Shown here one piece after another: positions 21,189 to 29,577 of a DNA stretch of 40,343 bases; within the stretch, counting starts at the first letter, position 1, and each line of letters opens with the position of its first letter. Position numbers and translations under genes: made by a program. The notes beneath the pieces are model-generated. The model was not told the origin of the DNA, did no database searches, and worked only from the letters and a program-made list of their open reading frames with translations. Origin of the DNA: a virus; the IMG/VR virus record IMGVR_UViG_3300045999_006059, positions 1 to 40,343 of that record, one strand, 5' to 3'.

Positions 21189-23296
21189 TGGACCTTGAAC
21201 GTTTACAGCAAGCCTTGATCGCAGCCGACGCGGCGGGTGACGTTGCATCTGCAACGGCGCTGGCCAATGCGATCCGTGCGGAAATGGCGCGGGCGTCCGA
21301 AGGGCTTGCGGCCCCTACGGGTGGTGACACACCGGGCGGTGTCAGCGTCGATCAGCAAGCGGCGGCTGAACTCGGGACCAACATCAGTTCCGGCGTCATG
21401 GGCGCACGCAATGGCATGTCTCTCGGGTTCTTGGATAACCTGAAAGGTGCCGTGATCGGCGGGCTTGGCGGGGGCGTTGCGCAGCCTGACGGCGGGATTG
21501 AAATGTTCAACTATGGCGTGCCTATGGGCGAACGCTATGCTGGCATCCGCGACCAAGTCAGGGCTGAAAACGCAACAGCGCAAGCCGAAGCGCCAGGACC
21601 ATATGCGCTTGGCAACATTGCCGGTGCCATTCTGCCGGGGGCCATTGCCGCGCCTGAATTGGCGGGTGCCAGTCTTATGCGTACGGCGGCAACGATGGCT
21701 GGTCTTGGCGCTGCAGAAGGCGCGCTTATGGGCGGCGGCAACTCGGACGCTGAGACATGGGGCCAATTCGCCACGGAAGCGGCCAAGGGCGGGCTTCTGG
21801 GTGCGCTTGTCGGGGGTGGGGCTGTCCCTGTCGTGGCTGGCGTTCGCGGGCTTCTGTCCGACCCCGTTGGCGGCTTGGTGGCGGCGGTTCGTGGTGTTGC
21901 CCGTCCCTCTCGGGCTGGCCGCGTGCTGGCGCGCACGGTTGACCGTTCCGGCATGTCAATGGACGATGTCCAACGGTCACTCTATCAGGCAGAACTTGAC
22001 GGCCAGTCGGTCTTTACCGTTGCAGATGCTCTTGGCAACCCCGGCCAAAGAACGCTTGCGGGCGTAGCAAGAAGCCCCGGCGACCCGGCGCGGGTGATTG
22101 CCGAATACCTTGACACGCGGCAAATGGGCCAAGCTGACCGCGTAGGCGGCTTCCTGTCGGATTCGGTGCAGTCTGAGCAGACAGCGGCAATGCGGGCTGC
22201 AGAGGCGGCACGGGCGCGCGGGATTGACGCTGGCGTGAACTATGACGCGGCACGTGAGGCGGCGGTGCCTGTTGATGTCCGCCCGGCGCTTGAAATCATC
22301 GAAGGGCGGCTTGGACCGTTGCGGGGCGTCGATATCGCGCCATCGTCCATGGACGCGCTTCTGGCCCGCTACAATGCGCGCTTGTCGGTTCCGGCGTCAT
22401 CGTTGCCGCCTGGTACGAATGCAATGGAACTGTCAGATTTTAGCCGGGTGTTTGAGGTCAAGAAAGATCTTGCCGATGACATCGCTGCAGCGGTTCGGGC
22501 AGGCAGGGGGCAAGAGGCCGGCTTGTTGATCAGCTTGCGCGATGCCTTGGACAATGCGCTGGCAGAAGCAAGCTCCGGCTATACGGCGGCGCGCGATGTC
22601 TACCGGGCGCAGTCGCAGGCCATAGACGCCATTACGGCGGGCCGTGAGGCGGCAAGGCCCGCAATCAGGACTGACGACGCCTTGGCAACCTATCGCGGGC
22701 TTCCTGCCCCAGTTCCCGGCGATCTAAACACACTTCCAAGCGTGCCCGGTGGCCAGTCTGTGCCGTTGTTTTCCAACTCTGGCGCGGATGCCCCGGCTGG
22801 TTTCCGCATGGGTTATGTTGACCCGCTTTTGGCGCGAATGGAAAACACGACACCAACGACCAACGCGGCGCGGCCACTGACGACCCCGAAAAATCAGGCC
22901 ATGCTGCAAGAAATGGTCAACGACCCCGAATTGCTGGCACGTCAACTGGCCCGTGAAATGGCCATGTTCGAGACCCGGCAGACGGCTTTGGGCGGGTCGC
23001 AGACGGCGGGCTTGCTGCAAGACATCTCTGACGTTGCGGGTAGTGGCCCGACACTTGCCGAAGGGCTTTTGTCACCCCGCACAACCGTGATGAATATGCT
23101 GGTTCGGGGTTCCCGTGATATGCTGACCGGGACAAACGAAAAAACCCGGCAATTGATCGCTGAGGCGCTTTTGTCGAACGATCCGCAGGCCGCTTTGGCC
23201 CCGCTTCTGCGTCAAGCCATGCTGTCAGGTCGCATCGACCGGGGAACGGAATCGCTGCTGCGTCAAAGCGTCATGCAGCCGGTGTTTGCAAACTAA
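21188..23296 (+). CDS. Large internal virion (ejection) protein (702 aa)
   Basis: Opens MDLERLQQALIAADAAGDVA. It has two Gly/Ala-rich hydrophobic zones (about residues 75-97 and 145-230; GGLLGALVGGGAVPVVAGVRG) that could insert in the host membrane, then a long helical C-terminal half. This is the usual layout of the largest podovirus ejection protein. Follows the transglycosylase-like gene with a TGATG overlap. The 3' end overlaps, by 4 bases, an antisense gene. Confidence 0.75.
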   Translation: MDLERLQQALIAADAAGDVASATALANAIRAEMARASEGLAAPTGGDTPGGVSVDQQAAAELGTNISSGVMGARNGMSLGFLDNLKGAVIGGLGGGVAQPDGGIEMFNYGVPMGERYAGIRDQVRAENATAQAEAPGPYALGNIAGAILPGAIAAPELAGASLMRTAATMAGLGAAEGALMGGGNSDAETWGQFATEAAKGGLLGALVGGGAVPVVAGVRGLLSDPVGGLVAAVRGVARPSRAGRVLARTVDRSGMSMDDVQRSLYQAELDGQSVFTVADALGNPGQRTLAGVARSPGDPARVIAEYLDTRQMGQADRVGGFLSDSVQSEQTAAMRAAEAARARGIDAGVNYDAAREAAVPVDVRPALEIIEGRLGPLRGVDIAPSSMDALLARYNARLSVPASSLPPGTNAMELSDFSRVFEVKKDLADDIAAAVRAGRGQEAGLLISLRDALDNALAEASSGYTAARDVYRAQSQAIDAITAGREAARPAIRTDDALATYRGLPAPVPGDLNTLPSVPGGQSVPLFSNSGADAPAGFRMGYVDPLLARMENTTPTTNAARPLTTPKNQAMLQEMVNDPELLARQLAREMAMFETRQTALGGSQTAGLLQDISDVAGSGPTLAEGLLSPRTTVMNMLVRGSRDMLTGTNEKTRQLIAEALLSNDPQAALAPLLRQAMLSGRIDRGTESLLRQSVMQPVFAN

Positions 23297-23496
23297 GGCG
23301 TCGTCATGTGCAAGGACCATGCCGCGAATAACAGCGGCACGGCCCCACACATCAGAACCAAGAACGGCTGTTTCCAAGAATCGCCCCCGGAGCGTTCAAT
23401 CATCCAAGTGCGATAAATGAAGAACAGAAAAGCGGCGCTGAGCAAGTTGCCGAAAACGACAGACCCGGCAGTCTGAAGCCAATCAAAAAAAGACAT
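23293..23496 (-). CDS. Antisense small membrane protein (67 aa)
   Basis: Starts MSFFDWLQTAGSVVFG, with two transmembrane helices (about 12-29, and 45-64: FLVLMCGAVPLLFAAW) and a short charged loop between them. A perfect GGAGGG lies 6 bases before the ATG, so it is a real gene although it is the only leftward gene inside the rightward virion block. It sits between the ejection proteins and the portal, in a 260-base gap. Moron-like: it may be expressed from its own promoter (none obvious) in the lysogen, for example in superinfection exclusion. Confidence 0.75.
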   Translation of the reverse strand: MSFFDWLQTAGSVVFGNLLSAAFLFFIYRTWMIERSGGDSWKQPFLVLMCGAVPLLFAAWSLHMTTP

Positions 23497-23555
23497 CCAC
23501 GACCCTCCAAGCCCCCAATCTAAGCGGGGCCGATGCCCTATGCAAGGACGCCCCC

Positions 23556-25604
23556 ATGAAGCCGAAAAAGCTATCCGACGAGGAAGTCCAGCGCACTTTG
23601 ACGAATGCTGTCAAGGATGCCGTTGACTTCGTGGAAAGCGAAATTGCGCCCGACCGGATCAAGGCACAACGGTATGTGGACGGATACACTGCCATCGGCC
23701 ACGAAGAAGGCCGCAGCAAGGTCGTGGCGACGAAATGCAGGGACACCATTCGCGCAGTTAAGCCTGCCATCATGCGGCTGTTCCTGCAGTCTCACAAGCC
23801 CGTGGAGTTCATCCCGTCCAGCCCGCAAGCGGTTGCCGGGGCGGAGCAGGCCACCAACTTTGCGCGGTACGTGTTTGACCGGAACGACGGGTTTTCCGTC
23901 CTGCATGACGTGATCCATGACGCGCTTGTCAAGAAAGTGGGGATTGTCAAGCCCTATTACGACGAGACGAAGGAAGCCGAGTTCAACGAATACTCCGGCC
24001 TTCCCCCGGAAGCCTTGCAACTCTTGGCCAGCGACCCGGAACTGACCGTCATCAAGCAAGAGATCGACGAAGAAACCGGGCTTCTGGAGATCAAGGTCAG
24101 CCGGGAACGGACGCACGGTCAGATCAAGTTTGAAAGCATCGCGCCGGAAGACTTCTTTGTTGATCGGTCAGCCAAGTCCATCCGTGATTGCTACATCTGC
24201 GGGCATTCGACCATGGGCCGGGTCGGTGATCTGGTCGCAATGGGCTTTGGCTTCGAAGAGGTCTTTGAACTGGCGGGGGCGTCGGAAACCGACAACGCGG
24301 ACGCTGAACAGCAAGTCCGCAACGGTTGGGACGACGAGGACGAAGAAAACAGCATGGACCCGTCCATGCGTCCGATCCTGATCACCGAAGCCTATATGAA
24401 GATGGACATCGAAGGCGCGGGCGTTGCGAAACAGTACAAGTTCATCTGCGCCGGGAATGACTTCGATATCCTTGACCGGGACACCTGCGAACACCTGCCC
24501 TTCGCGGTGTTTGAGATTGATCCTGAACCGCATACGTTCTTCGGGCGGTCGCTGGTCGAGATCATCCAGGATGACCAAGACGCGGCCACGGCGCTTCTGC
24601 GGGGCCTTCTGGATTCGGTAGCCATTGCCAACAACCCGGCGATGGAAGTCGTTGAGGACATGGTCAACGTCGATGACCTGATGAACAACGAAATCGGGCG
24701 GATCATTCGGGCCAAGCAACCCGGCATGTTGCGCGAAATCACGATGGGCCTTGCCGCGACGGCGGTCCTGCCCGCGATCCAGTTCTACGACGAAACCATC
24801 CGCCAAAAGACAGGCGTGACCGGGGCGGGCATGGGCTTGGACGTTGAAGCCTTGTCAAGCCAAACGGCGGCGGGCGTCAGGCTGGCCGAACAGACCACGG
24901 CGGCGGTGTCGGAACTGATGGCACGTGTTTTGGCCGAAGGCGGCATGAAGCAGTTGTTCGAAATCATCGCGCAACTTGCCCGCCAGCATCCGAACGAAAA
25001 CGAAATGATGCGTATCGACGGGCAGTTTGTCCCGGTTGACCCCCGCTCTTGGGGCACAAAGATGGACCTGATTGCGAACGTTGGTCTGGGTACGGGCCGC
25101 GTTGAAGAACGCATGATGGCACTGAACGGTTTGGCACAGTTCCAGGCGGGCGTATGGCAAGCCTACGGGCCGCAGAACGGCCTTGTCACCCTGACAGGTA
25201 TCCGGAACGCGCAAGCGGACATCGCCAAGCTAGGCGGCATCTACAACGCGGACAGATACCTTAACCAGATGTCGCCGGACATTGAACAGCAGCTTGCACA
25301 ACAGGCAGCAGAGGCAGCGGCACAACAACCGCCCCCGCCTGACAGTACACAGGCATATCTGCAAGCCGAACAGATGAAGGCGCAAGGCCGGATGCAGGAA
25401 GCGCAGATGAAAGCGCAACTGGATCAGCAAAAAGCGCAAGCGGACTTTGCATTCCGGGCGATGGAAAACCAGCAGGCCGACGATCTGGCACGGGACAAGA
25501 TGCTGCAGGATTTGGCGATCAAGGTCGCTGAACTTCTCGGCAAGCATCAGGTCCAGTTGAACGCGGCGGCGGTCCAGCAAGCACAGGCCGCGCCGCGTGT
25601 CTGA
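23556..25604 (+). CDS. Portal protein (SU10/P22 family)
   Basis: A 682-aa portal. Typical signs are the early KCRDTIRAVKPAIMRLFL, SIAPEDFFVDRSAKSIRDC (about residue 190), and FFGRSLVEIIQDDQDAATALLR with later QKTGVTGAGMGLD, and a C-terminal Gln/Ala-rich helical tail (QMKAQGRMQEAQMKAQL). Twelve copies form the vertex ring through which DNA is packed. AAGGA lies 8 bases before the ATG. Confidence 0.88.
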   Translation: MKPKKLSDEEVQRTLTNAVKDAVDFVESEIAPDRIKAQRYVDGYTAIGHEEGRSKVVATKCRDTIRAVKPAIMRLFLQSHKPVEFIPSSPQAVAGAEQATNFARYVFDRNDGFSVLHDVIHDALVKKVGIVKPYYDETKEAEFNEYSGLPPEALQLLASDPELTVIKQEIDEETGLLEIKVSRERTHGQIKFESIAPEDFFVDRSAKSIRDCYICGHSTMGRVGDLVAMGFGFEEVFELAGASETDNADAEQQVRNGWDDEDEENSMDPSMRPILITEAYMKMDIEGAGVAKQYKFICAGNDFDILDRDTCEHLPFAVFEIDPEPHTFFGRSLVEIIQDDQDAATALLRGLLDSVAIANNPAMEVVEDMVNVDDLMNNEIGRIIRAKQPGMLREITMGLAATAVLPAIQFYDETIRQKTGVTGAGMGLDVEALSSQTAAGVRLAEQTTAAVSELMARVLAEGGMKQLFEIIAQLARQHPNENEMMRIDGQFVPVDPRSWGTKMDLIANVGLGTGRVEERMMALNGLAQFQAGVWQAYGPQNGLVTLTGIRNAQADIAKLGGIYNADRYLNQMSPDIEQQLAQQAAEAAAQQPPPPDSTQAYLQAEQMKAQGRMQEAQMKAQLDQQKAQADFAFRAMENQQADDLARDKMLQDLAIKVAELLGKHQVQLNAAAVQQAQAAPRV

Positions 25605-25845
25605 CATCAAACAACGGGCGGCAGAAGCCCGCTCACTCATGGACAACGCCGTGTTTCAGGCGGTCCTTTCCGAAATCCAGAAAGACGCCGTTTCGGCATT
25701 TCTGCGACCGACTGCCACCCCGGCAGACCTTGAAGGCGCACACCTTAAAGTCCGCGCCATCGAGATAATCAAGAACGCCCTGCAGGCACGTTTGAGCGAT
25801 GAGGCGTTCGCAGACAAGAAAGTTCAGCACCGTGGAAACGACTGA
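25597..25845 (+). CDS. Small helical phage protein (82 aa)
   Basis: GTG start overlapping the portal stop. The sequence RAAEARSLMDNAVFQAVLSE followed by AVSAFLRPTATPADLEGAH matches a conserved small protein found between portal and scaffold genes in many phages; its function is unknown. The C-terminal ADKKVQHRGND overlaps the scaffold gene. Confidence 0.75.
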   Translation: MSDIKQRAAEARSLMDNAVFQAVLSEIQKDAVSAFLRPTATPADLEGAHLKVRAIEIIKNALQARLSDEAFADKKVQHRGND

Positions 25846-26737
25846 TCCCTTGGCCATTGCCGCCGAACGGCTGCTGGCCCCTATCGAAGCAGAAGCGGCA
25901 CCTGTTGAAGAACAGACCGAACCTGAAATTGAAGAAACCGCACTTGAGGCCTCTGACGAGGTCGAGAGTGAACAACCGGAAGCGCCCGCAGAACCTGAGA
26001 AACCCAAACTCTACACCGTCAAGGTTGACGGGAAAGAGCTTGAGGTCACGCTTGAGGATTTGACGCGGTCATTCTCTGGACAAGCCTACATTCAAGCAAA
26101 GATGCAGGAAACGGCAGCGGCCAAAAAGCAGGCTGAACAGGCGTTTCAGGCATTGCAGACCGAGCAACGTCGCGTGCTGGAACTGGCGCAAGCTATCCAG
26201 CAGCAAGGCATCGTCCCACCCCCGGCACTTCCCCCGGCTGATTTGGCGAACAAAGATCCTGTCGCCTATATCAGGGCAAAGGCGCAATACGACGCGCAAT
26301 TGCAGCAATACCAAAGCCAGCAACGGGAAATCTATTCCGTTCAAGAACAGACACGCGCCGCCGAACAAGCGGCAATGGCTGCAAATCTTGAAATGCAGGC
26401 GGCGGAACTGGTCCAGCGCATCCCTGAATTTGCCAACCCGGAAACGGCGGCAAAGACAAAGGCAAAGCTGATCAGTGTGGGGAAAGAGTACGGGTTTTCA
26501 GACAGCGAATTGATGGGCGTCACCGATGCCCGCACGGTTCAAGTTCTGAACGATGCCGCAAAATGGCGTGAACTTCAGGCAAGCACGGCGGCGGCGAAGA
26601 AAACGCCCGCAACCACTCGCACTGTCATTCCCGCTGCACGACGCCCCGAACCTGCACAGCTTGCCCGCGCAAAAGTCGTGGAAGCCGCGAAAAAATCCAA
26701 TCGCCTTGAAGATTGGGCGGCGGCGATCCTCAAATGA
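25832..26737 (+). CDS. Scaffolding protein
   Basis: A 301-aa protein with a strongly acidic N-terminus (EAAPVEEQTEPEIEETALE), a small beta motif (LYTVKVDGKELEVTLEDL) and a long Gln/Ala/Glu coiled-coil core ending in a basic C-terminus, the usual pattern of a scaffold that guides capsid assembly. I prefer the GTG at 25832 (AAGAAAG 9 bases upstream), since the alternative ATG at 25799 adds only a basic leader that shadows the previous gene. It lies between portal and capsid genes. Confidence 0.72.
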   Translation: METTDPLAIAAERLLAPIEAEAAPVEEQTEPEIEETALEASDEVESEQPEAPAEPEKPKLYTVKVDGKELEVTLEDLTRSFSGQAYIQAKMQETAAAKKQAEQAFQALQTEQRRVLELAQAIQQQGIVPPPALPPADLANKDPVAYIRAKAQYDAQLQQYQSQQREIYSVQEQTRAAEQAAMAANLEMQAAELVQRIPEFANPETAAKTKAKLISVGKEYGFSDSELMGVTDARTVQVLNDAAKWRELQASTAAAKKTPATTRTVIPAARRPEPAQLARAKVVEAAKKSNRLEDWAAAILK

Positions 26738-26763
26738 ACCCAAGCCACTAAGGAGCAACTCCA

Positions 26764-27714
26764 ATGGCACAACTTGCAAATACGTTTGCCACCAATGACA
26801 TGGTCGGCATTCGCGAAGACCTTTCGGACGTGATCTATGACATCTCGCCCGAAGATACCCCGTTCTACAGCGCCTGCGCCAAAGTCAAGGCCACCCAGAC
26901 GCTGCACGAATGGCAGACCGACGCGCTGCGTTCGTCCGCTGACAATGCCCACATTGAAGGCGACGAAACCGTTGCAGCCGCACGGACGGCAACCGTTCGT
27001 CTCGGCAACCGCACCCAGATCTTCAAGGACGCCGTGATCATTTCCGGCACCGAGAAGGGCGTGGACAAAGCCGGACGTGCTTCGGAAATGGCCTACCAGA
27101 CGATGAAGATCGCCAAAGAGCAGAAACTCGACATCGAGCGGGCGCTTTTTGCGAACCAAGCGGCTGTTGCGGGTTCCGACATTCTGGCCCGTCGCCTTGC
27201 TGGCATCGGCGCTTGGATCAGGACCAACACCAACAACGTTGGCGGCGGCGGTGCGGACCCCACGGGCGACGGCTCCAACGCACGCACGGACGGATCGCAG
27301 ACCGCTTTCGGGCAGACCGACTTCGACCTGACGATGCAAGAAATCTGGCTGGCAGGCGGACGGGCCGACAAGGTCTATCTGTCGTCTTTCCAGATGAACG
27401 TTGCCCTGGGCTTCACCGGGAACAACAACCAGCGTTCGAACCTTGACGCATCGTCGAACAAGGTCGTCAAGACGATGGACTTGTACGTTACCCCGTGGGG
27501 CAAGGTCGAGTTCATCCCGTCCCGTGAAAACCGTTCGCGTGACGTCTGGGTTCTGCAGTCCGACATGTGGGCCGTTGGCGTTCGCCGTCCGACCTTCAAC
27601 GAGGAGTTGGCGAAGAACGGCGACAACGAGCGTCGTCAGGTCATCACCGAACTGACGTTGATTTCCCGCAACGAAAAGGCAAGCGGCGGCGTCGTGGATT
27701 GCTCCACCACCTGA
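26764..27714 (+). CDS. Major capsid protein (SU10 type)
   Basis: A 316-aa HK97-fold capsid protein of the SU10 family: ATNDMVGIREDLSDVIYDI at the N-terminus, TPFYSACAKVKATQTLHEWQ, GNRTQIFKDAVIISGTEKG, and the C-terminal ELTLISRNEKASGG. AAGGAG lies before the ATG. The codons are biased towards a highly expressed set (CTG, GAC, AAG) compared with its neighbours. It forms the capsid lattice on the scaffold encoded upstream. Confidence 0.92.
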   Translation: MAQLANTFATNDMVGIREDLSDVIYDISPEDTPFYSACAKVKATQTLHEWQTDALRSSADNAHIEGDETVAAARTATVRLGNRTQIFKDAVIISGTEKGVDKAGRASEMAYQTMKIAKEQKLDIERALFANQAAVAGSDILARRLAGIGAWIRTNTNNVGGGGADPTGDGSNARTDGSQTAFGQTDFDLTMQEIWLAGGRADKVYLSSFQMNVALGFTGNNNQRSNLDASSNKVVKTMDLYVTPWGKVEFIPSRENRSRDVWVLQSDMWAVGVRRPTFNEELAKNGDNERRQVITELTLISRNEKASGGVVDCSTT

Positions 27715-27720
27715 TCTTGA

Positions 27721-27740
27721 CGGGCGGTTAGCGCCGCCCG
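27721..27740 (+). terminator. Hairpin downstream of the capsid gene
   Basis: A perfect 7-bp stem CGGGCGG (27721-27727) and CCGCCCG (27734-27740), loop TTAGCG, then CTTTCCCC. Only a weak T tract, so it is more likely a partial terminator or an mRNA 3'-end stabiliser that raises capsid transcript levels. Confidence 0.5.
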
Positions 27741-27772
27741 CTTTCCCCCAACTTTGAAAACAGGAGGCAGAA

Positions 27773-28222
27773 ATGCCGTCACCCTATCGTCAGACTTACG
27801 GACGTGTGTCCGTCACCACGGCTACGGTTACCGTTGCCGCCGATGGTTACCTCGGAGTGCCCATCGTTCTTGACCGTGCGGCGGGTATTGCCGTCACGTT
27901 GCCTGCGTCGTCCGGTTCGGGCAACCAGTACGAGTTCATCGTCGCGACCACCTTCACGGGTGAAGCGACGATCAAGGTTGCCAACGGCACGGACGTCATG
28001 CAGGGCACCGCCACGCTGTACGCGGACGGCGGCGATACCGTTCTTGGCTTTGCTACTGCGGCATCGTCCGACACGATCACGCTGACCGCCACCAACACCA
28101 CGGGCGGCATTGCCGGTTGCCGCATTCTGTTGACGGACATCAAGTCCGGTTTCTGGAATGTGCAGATGGTTTCGGACGCCGCTGGCACCGAAGCGACCCC
28201 CTTCAGCGCAACTGTTACCTAA
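27773..28222 (+). CDS. Beta-rich capsid decoration-type protein (149 aa)
   Basis: Follows the capsid gene with a strong AGGAGG site and similar high-expression codon use. Beta-strand alternation is clear (TVTVAADGYLGVPIVLDR, GEATIKVANGTDVMQGTA). A protein in this slot usually binds the capsid surface or forms a head fibre. No catalytic motif. Confidence 0.68.
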   Translation: MPSPYRQTYGRVSVTTATVTVAADGYLGVPIVLDRAAGIAVTLPASSGSGNQYEFIVATTFTGEATIKVANGTDVMQGTATLYADGGDTVLGFATAASSDTITLTATNTTGGIAGCRILLTDIKSGFWNVQMVSDAAGTEATPFSATVT

Positions 28223-28229
28223 TAGAATC

Positions 28230-28253
28230 GGGGCGTCCCTTCGGGGGCGCTCC
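28230..28253 (+). terminator. UUCG-capped hairpin after the decoration gene
   Basis: A 10-bp stem (28230-28239 with 28244-28253, two G-U pairs) closed by a TTCG tetraloop, an unusually stable RNA hairpin. No T tract follows, so classical termination is doubtful; it may protect the 3' end of the capsid/decoration messenger. Confidence 0.55.
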
Positions 28254-28272
28254 ACTCTTGAAGGGATCCCCC

Positions 28273-28593
28273 ATGCCCAAAGTTGAACTGCTCGACCACA
28301 ACATGATGTGGGGCGGGGCAAAGCATTATTGCGGCGCTGTGCTTGACCTGACGCTTGATGAAATCGCGTTTGTCGAAAGCCTTGCTGACCGCCAACGTTT
28401 GAAGGTGCTTGATGACCAAGATAGCGGAACAGATCACGTTCGACGGGACGAAGATGCTGACGAAGGAAACGCACGACTTTGGCCCGGCGCTGGAATCGGC
28501 AAAGGAACGGCGGCTAAACGGCATGCACGGGTTCAGCGAAAACCGCCACGTCGCAAGGGTTCCGATGGCTCTGATAGCGCAATGGGCGCGTGA
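28273..28593 (+). CDS. Hypothetical protein (106 aa), overlapping next gene
   Basis: The first 48 residues (MPKVELLDHNMMWGGAKHY, DLTLDEIAFVESLADR) look like a small phage head-completion-type protein. The remaining codons overlap the next gene for 182 bases in another frame and read as low-quality sequence (NARLWPGAGIGKGTAAKRH). Either both frames are used, or the gene was originally shorter and lost its stop. AAGGGA precedes the ATG. Confidence 0.5.
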   Translation: MPKVELLDHNMMWGGAKHYCGAVLDLTLDEIAFVESLADRQRLKVLDDQDSGTDHVRRDEDADEGNARLWPGAGIGKGTAAKRHARVQRKPPRRKGSDGSDSAMGA

Positions 28594-28699
28594 CGCGGGC
28601 ATCAAGTGGGATGACACGGCGGCAATGCAAGAAATGCTTTCTCGCAAGTTGATGTCCGGCGAGTTCAGCAAGTTTCGCGTTTGGGAAGGGCGGTTTTGA
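28412..28699 (+). CDS. Hypothetical head/neck protein (95 aa)
   Basis: ATG at 28412 with GAAGG about 6 bases upstream. The sequence (FDGTKMLTKETHDFGPALES, MALIAQWARDAGIKWDD) is typical of small structural-cluster proteins in podoviruses, and the TGATG overlap with the fibre gene supports it. Its frame is the better of the two overlapping ones. Function unknown. Confidence 0.72.
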   Translation: MTKIAEQITFDGTKMLTKETHDFGPALESAKERRLNGMHGFSENRHVARVPMALIAQWARDAGIKWDDTAAMQEMLSRKLMSGEFSKFRVWEGRF

Positions 28700-29577
28700 T
28701 GCCTACTTTTGCCAACGGCGAAACGAATACAGCGGTTCGTACAAAGATCAACGACGCAATTGAATACGTTGACGAGTTGATCGACGCGGGCGGGCTGGAA
28801 GCGGTTGAAGACGCTGCAGCGCGTGCCGAGGCGGCGGCTGATCGGATTGACCTTGGCGATTTTGACGCAGATGTCGCGCAAGTAGCGGCAGACGCGGCAC
28901 AAACCGCGCTGGACGTCATCGCTACCGACGAGGCGCGGGATGCGGCTGTCTTGGCGGGTGCGGCGGTCGGCAGTTATCCCAGCACAGTGACGGGGCTGGC
29001 CGGGACGACAAACGGCGAATACTTCTGGGTCGCGGCAAGCGGGTTCCTGACGCTCTACCTCAACAGCGCAGGCACGGCAGTTTCGCAAAGCGTCTCACTC
29101 CTGACGGGTGACAGTTTCGGGGCGCTTTACCTTCCTGCGCACATGTTTTCCCCGATCAGCAATGCCAGCACTGACATTGTGATCAAGCAGGACCGGCGTT
29201 TGCCATATTGGACCCTTCCCAAGGCGTCCGATGTGTTTCTTGGCATCGCGCTTGCGCTTCCAGCGCACTGGAACACAATGACGTGCGAGTTTCAGATCAT
29301 TTCCGTCGCCAGTGCGTCCGGCAACGTAAGCCTTGGCTGTGAAACTGACGATTGGGTCACGGGGGATGACTTGAACGTTTCTCCCACGGGCGGCGCTACC
29401 GTAATTGGCGCGATGGCAACAGGCACCAACTTTGCCACCCTTCTGACGACATCAGCTTTTGCTTGCGACGCTACCAAGATGCGGACCATGCGTATCCGCC
29501 GCAACCGTTCCTCTGGGTCTGATACCTATGCCAGCGATATCGGGCTTATCGGTATCACTCTTCGCCGAGTGTCCTGA
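28699..29577 (+). CDS. Tail fibre / receptor-binding protein (292 aa)
   Basis: The N-terminus MPTFANGETNTAVRTKINDA is a common anchor of podovirus fibres. It is followed by a short coiled coil (AARAEAAADRIDLGDFDAD) and a beta-rich C-terminal domain (TDIVIKQDRRLPYWTLPK). TGATG links it to the previous gene and to the tailspike that follows; the two probably interact. Confidence 0.72.
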   Translation: MPTFANGETNTAVRTKINDAIEYVDELIDAGGLEAVEDAAARAEAAADRIDLGDFDADVAQVAADAAQTALDVIATDEARDAAVLAGAAVGSYPSTVTGLAGTTNGEYFWVAASGFLTLYLNSAGTAVSQSVSLLTGDSFGALYLPAHMFSPISNASTDIVIKQDRRLPYWTLPKASDVFLGIALALPAHWNTMTCEFQIISVASASGNVSLGCETDDWVTGDDLNVSPTGGATVIGAMATGTNFATLLTTSAFACDATKMRTMRIRRNRSSGSDTYASDIGLIGITLRRVS

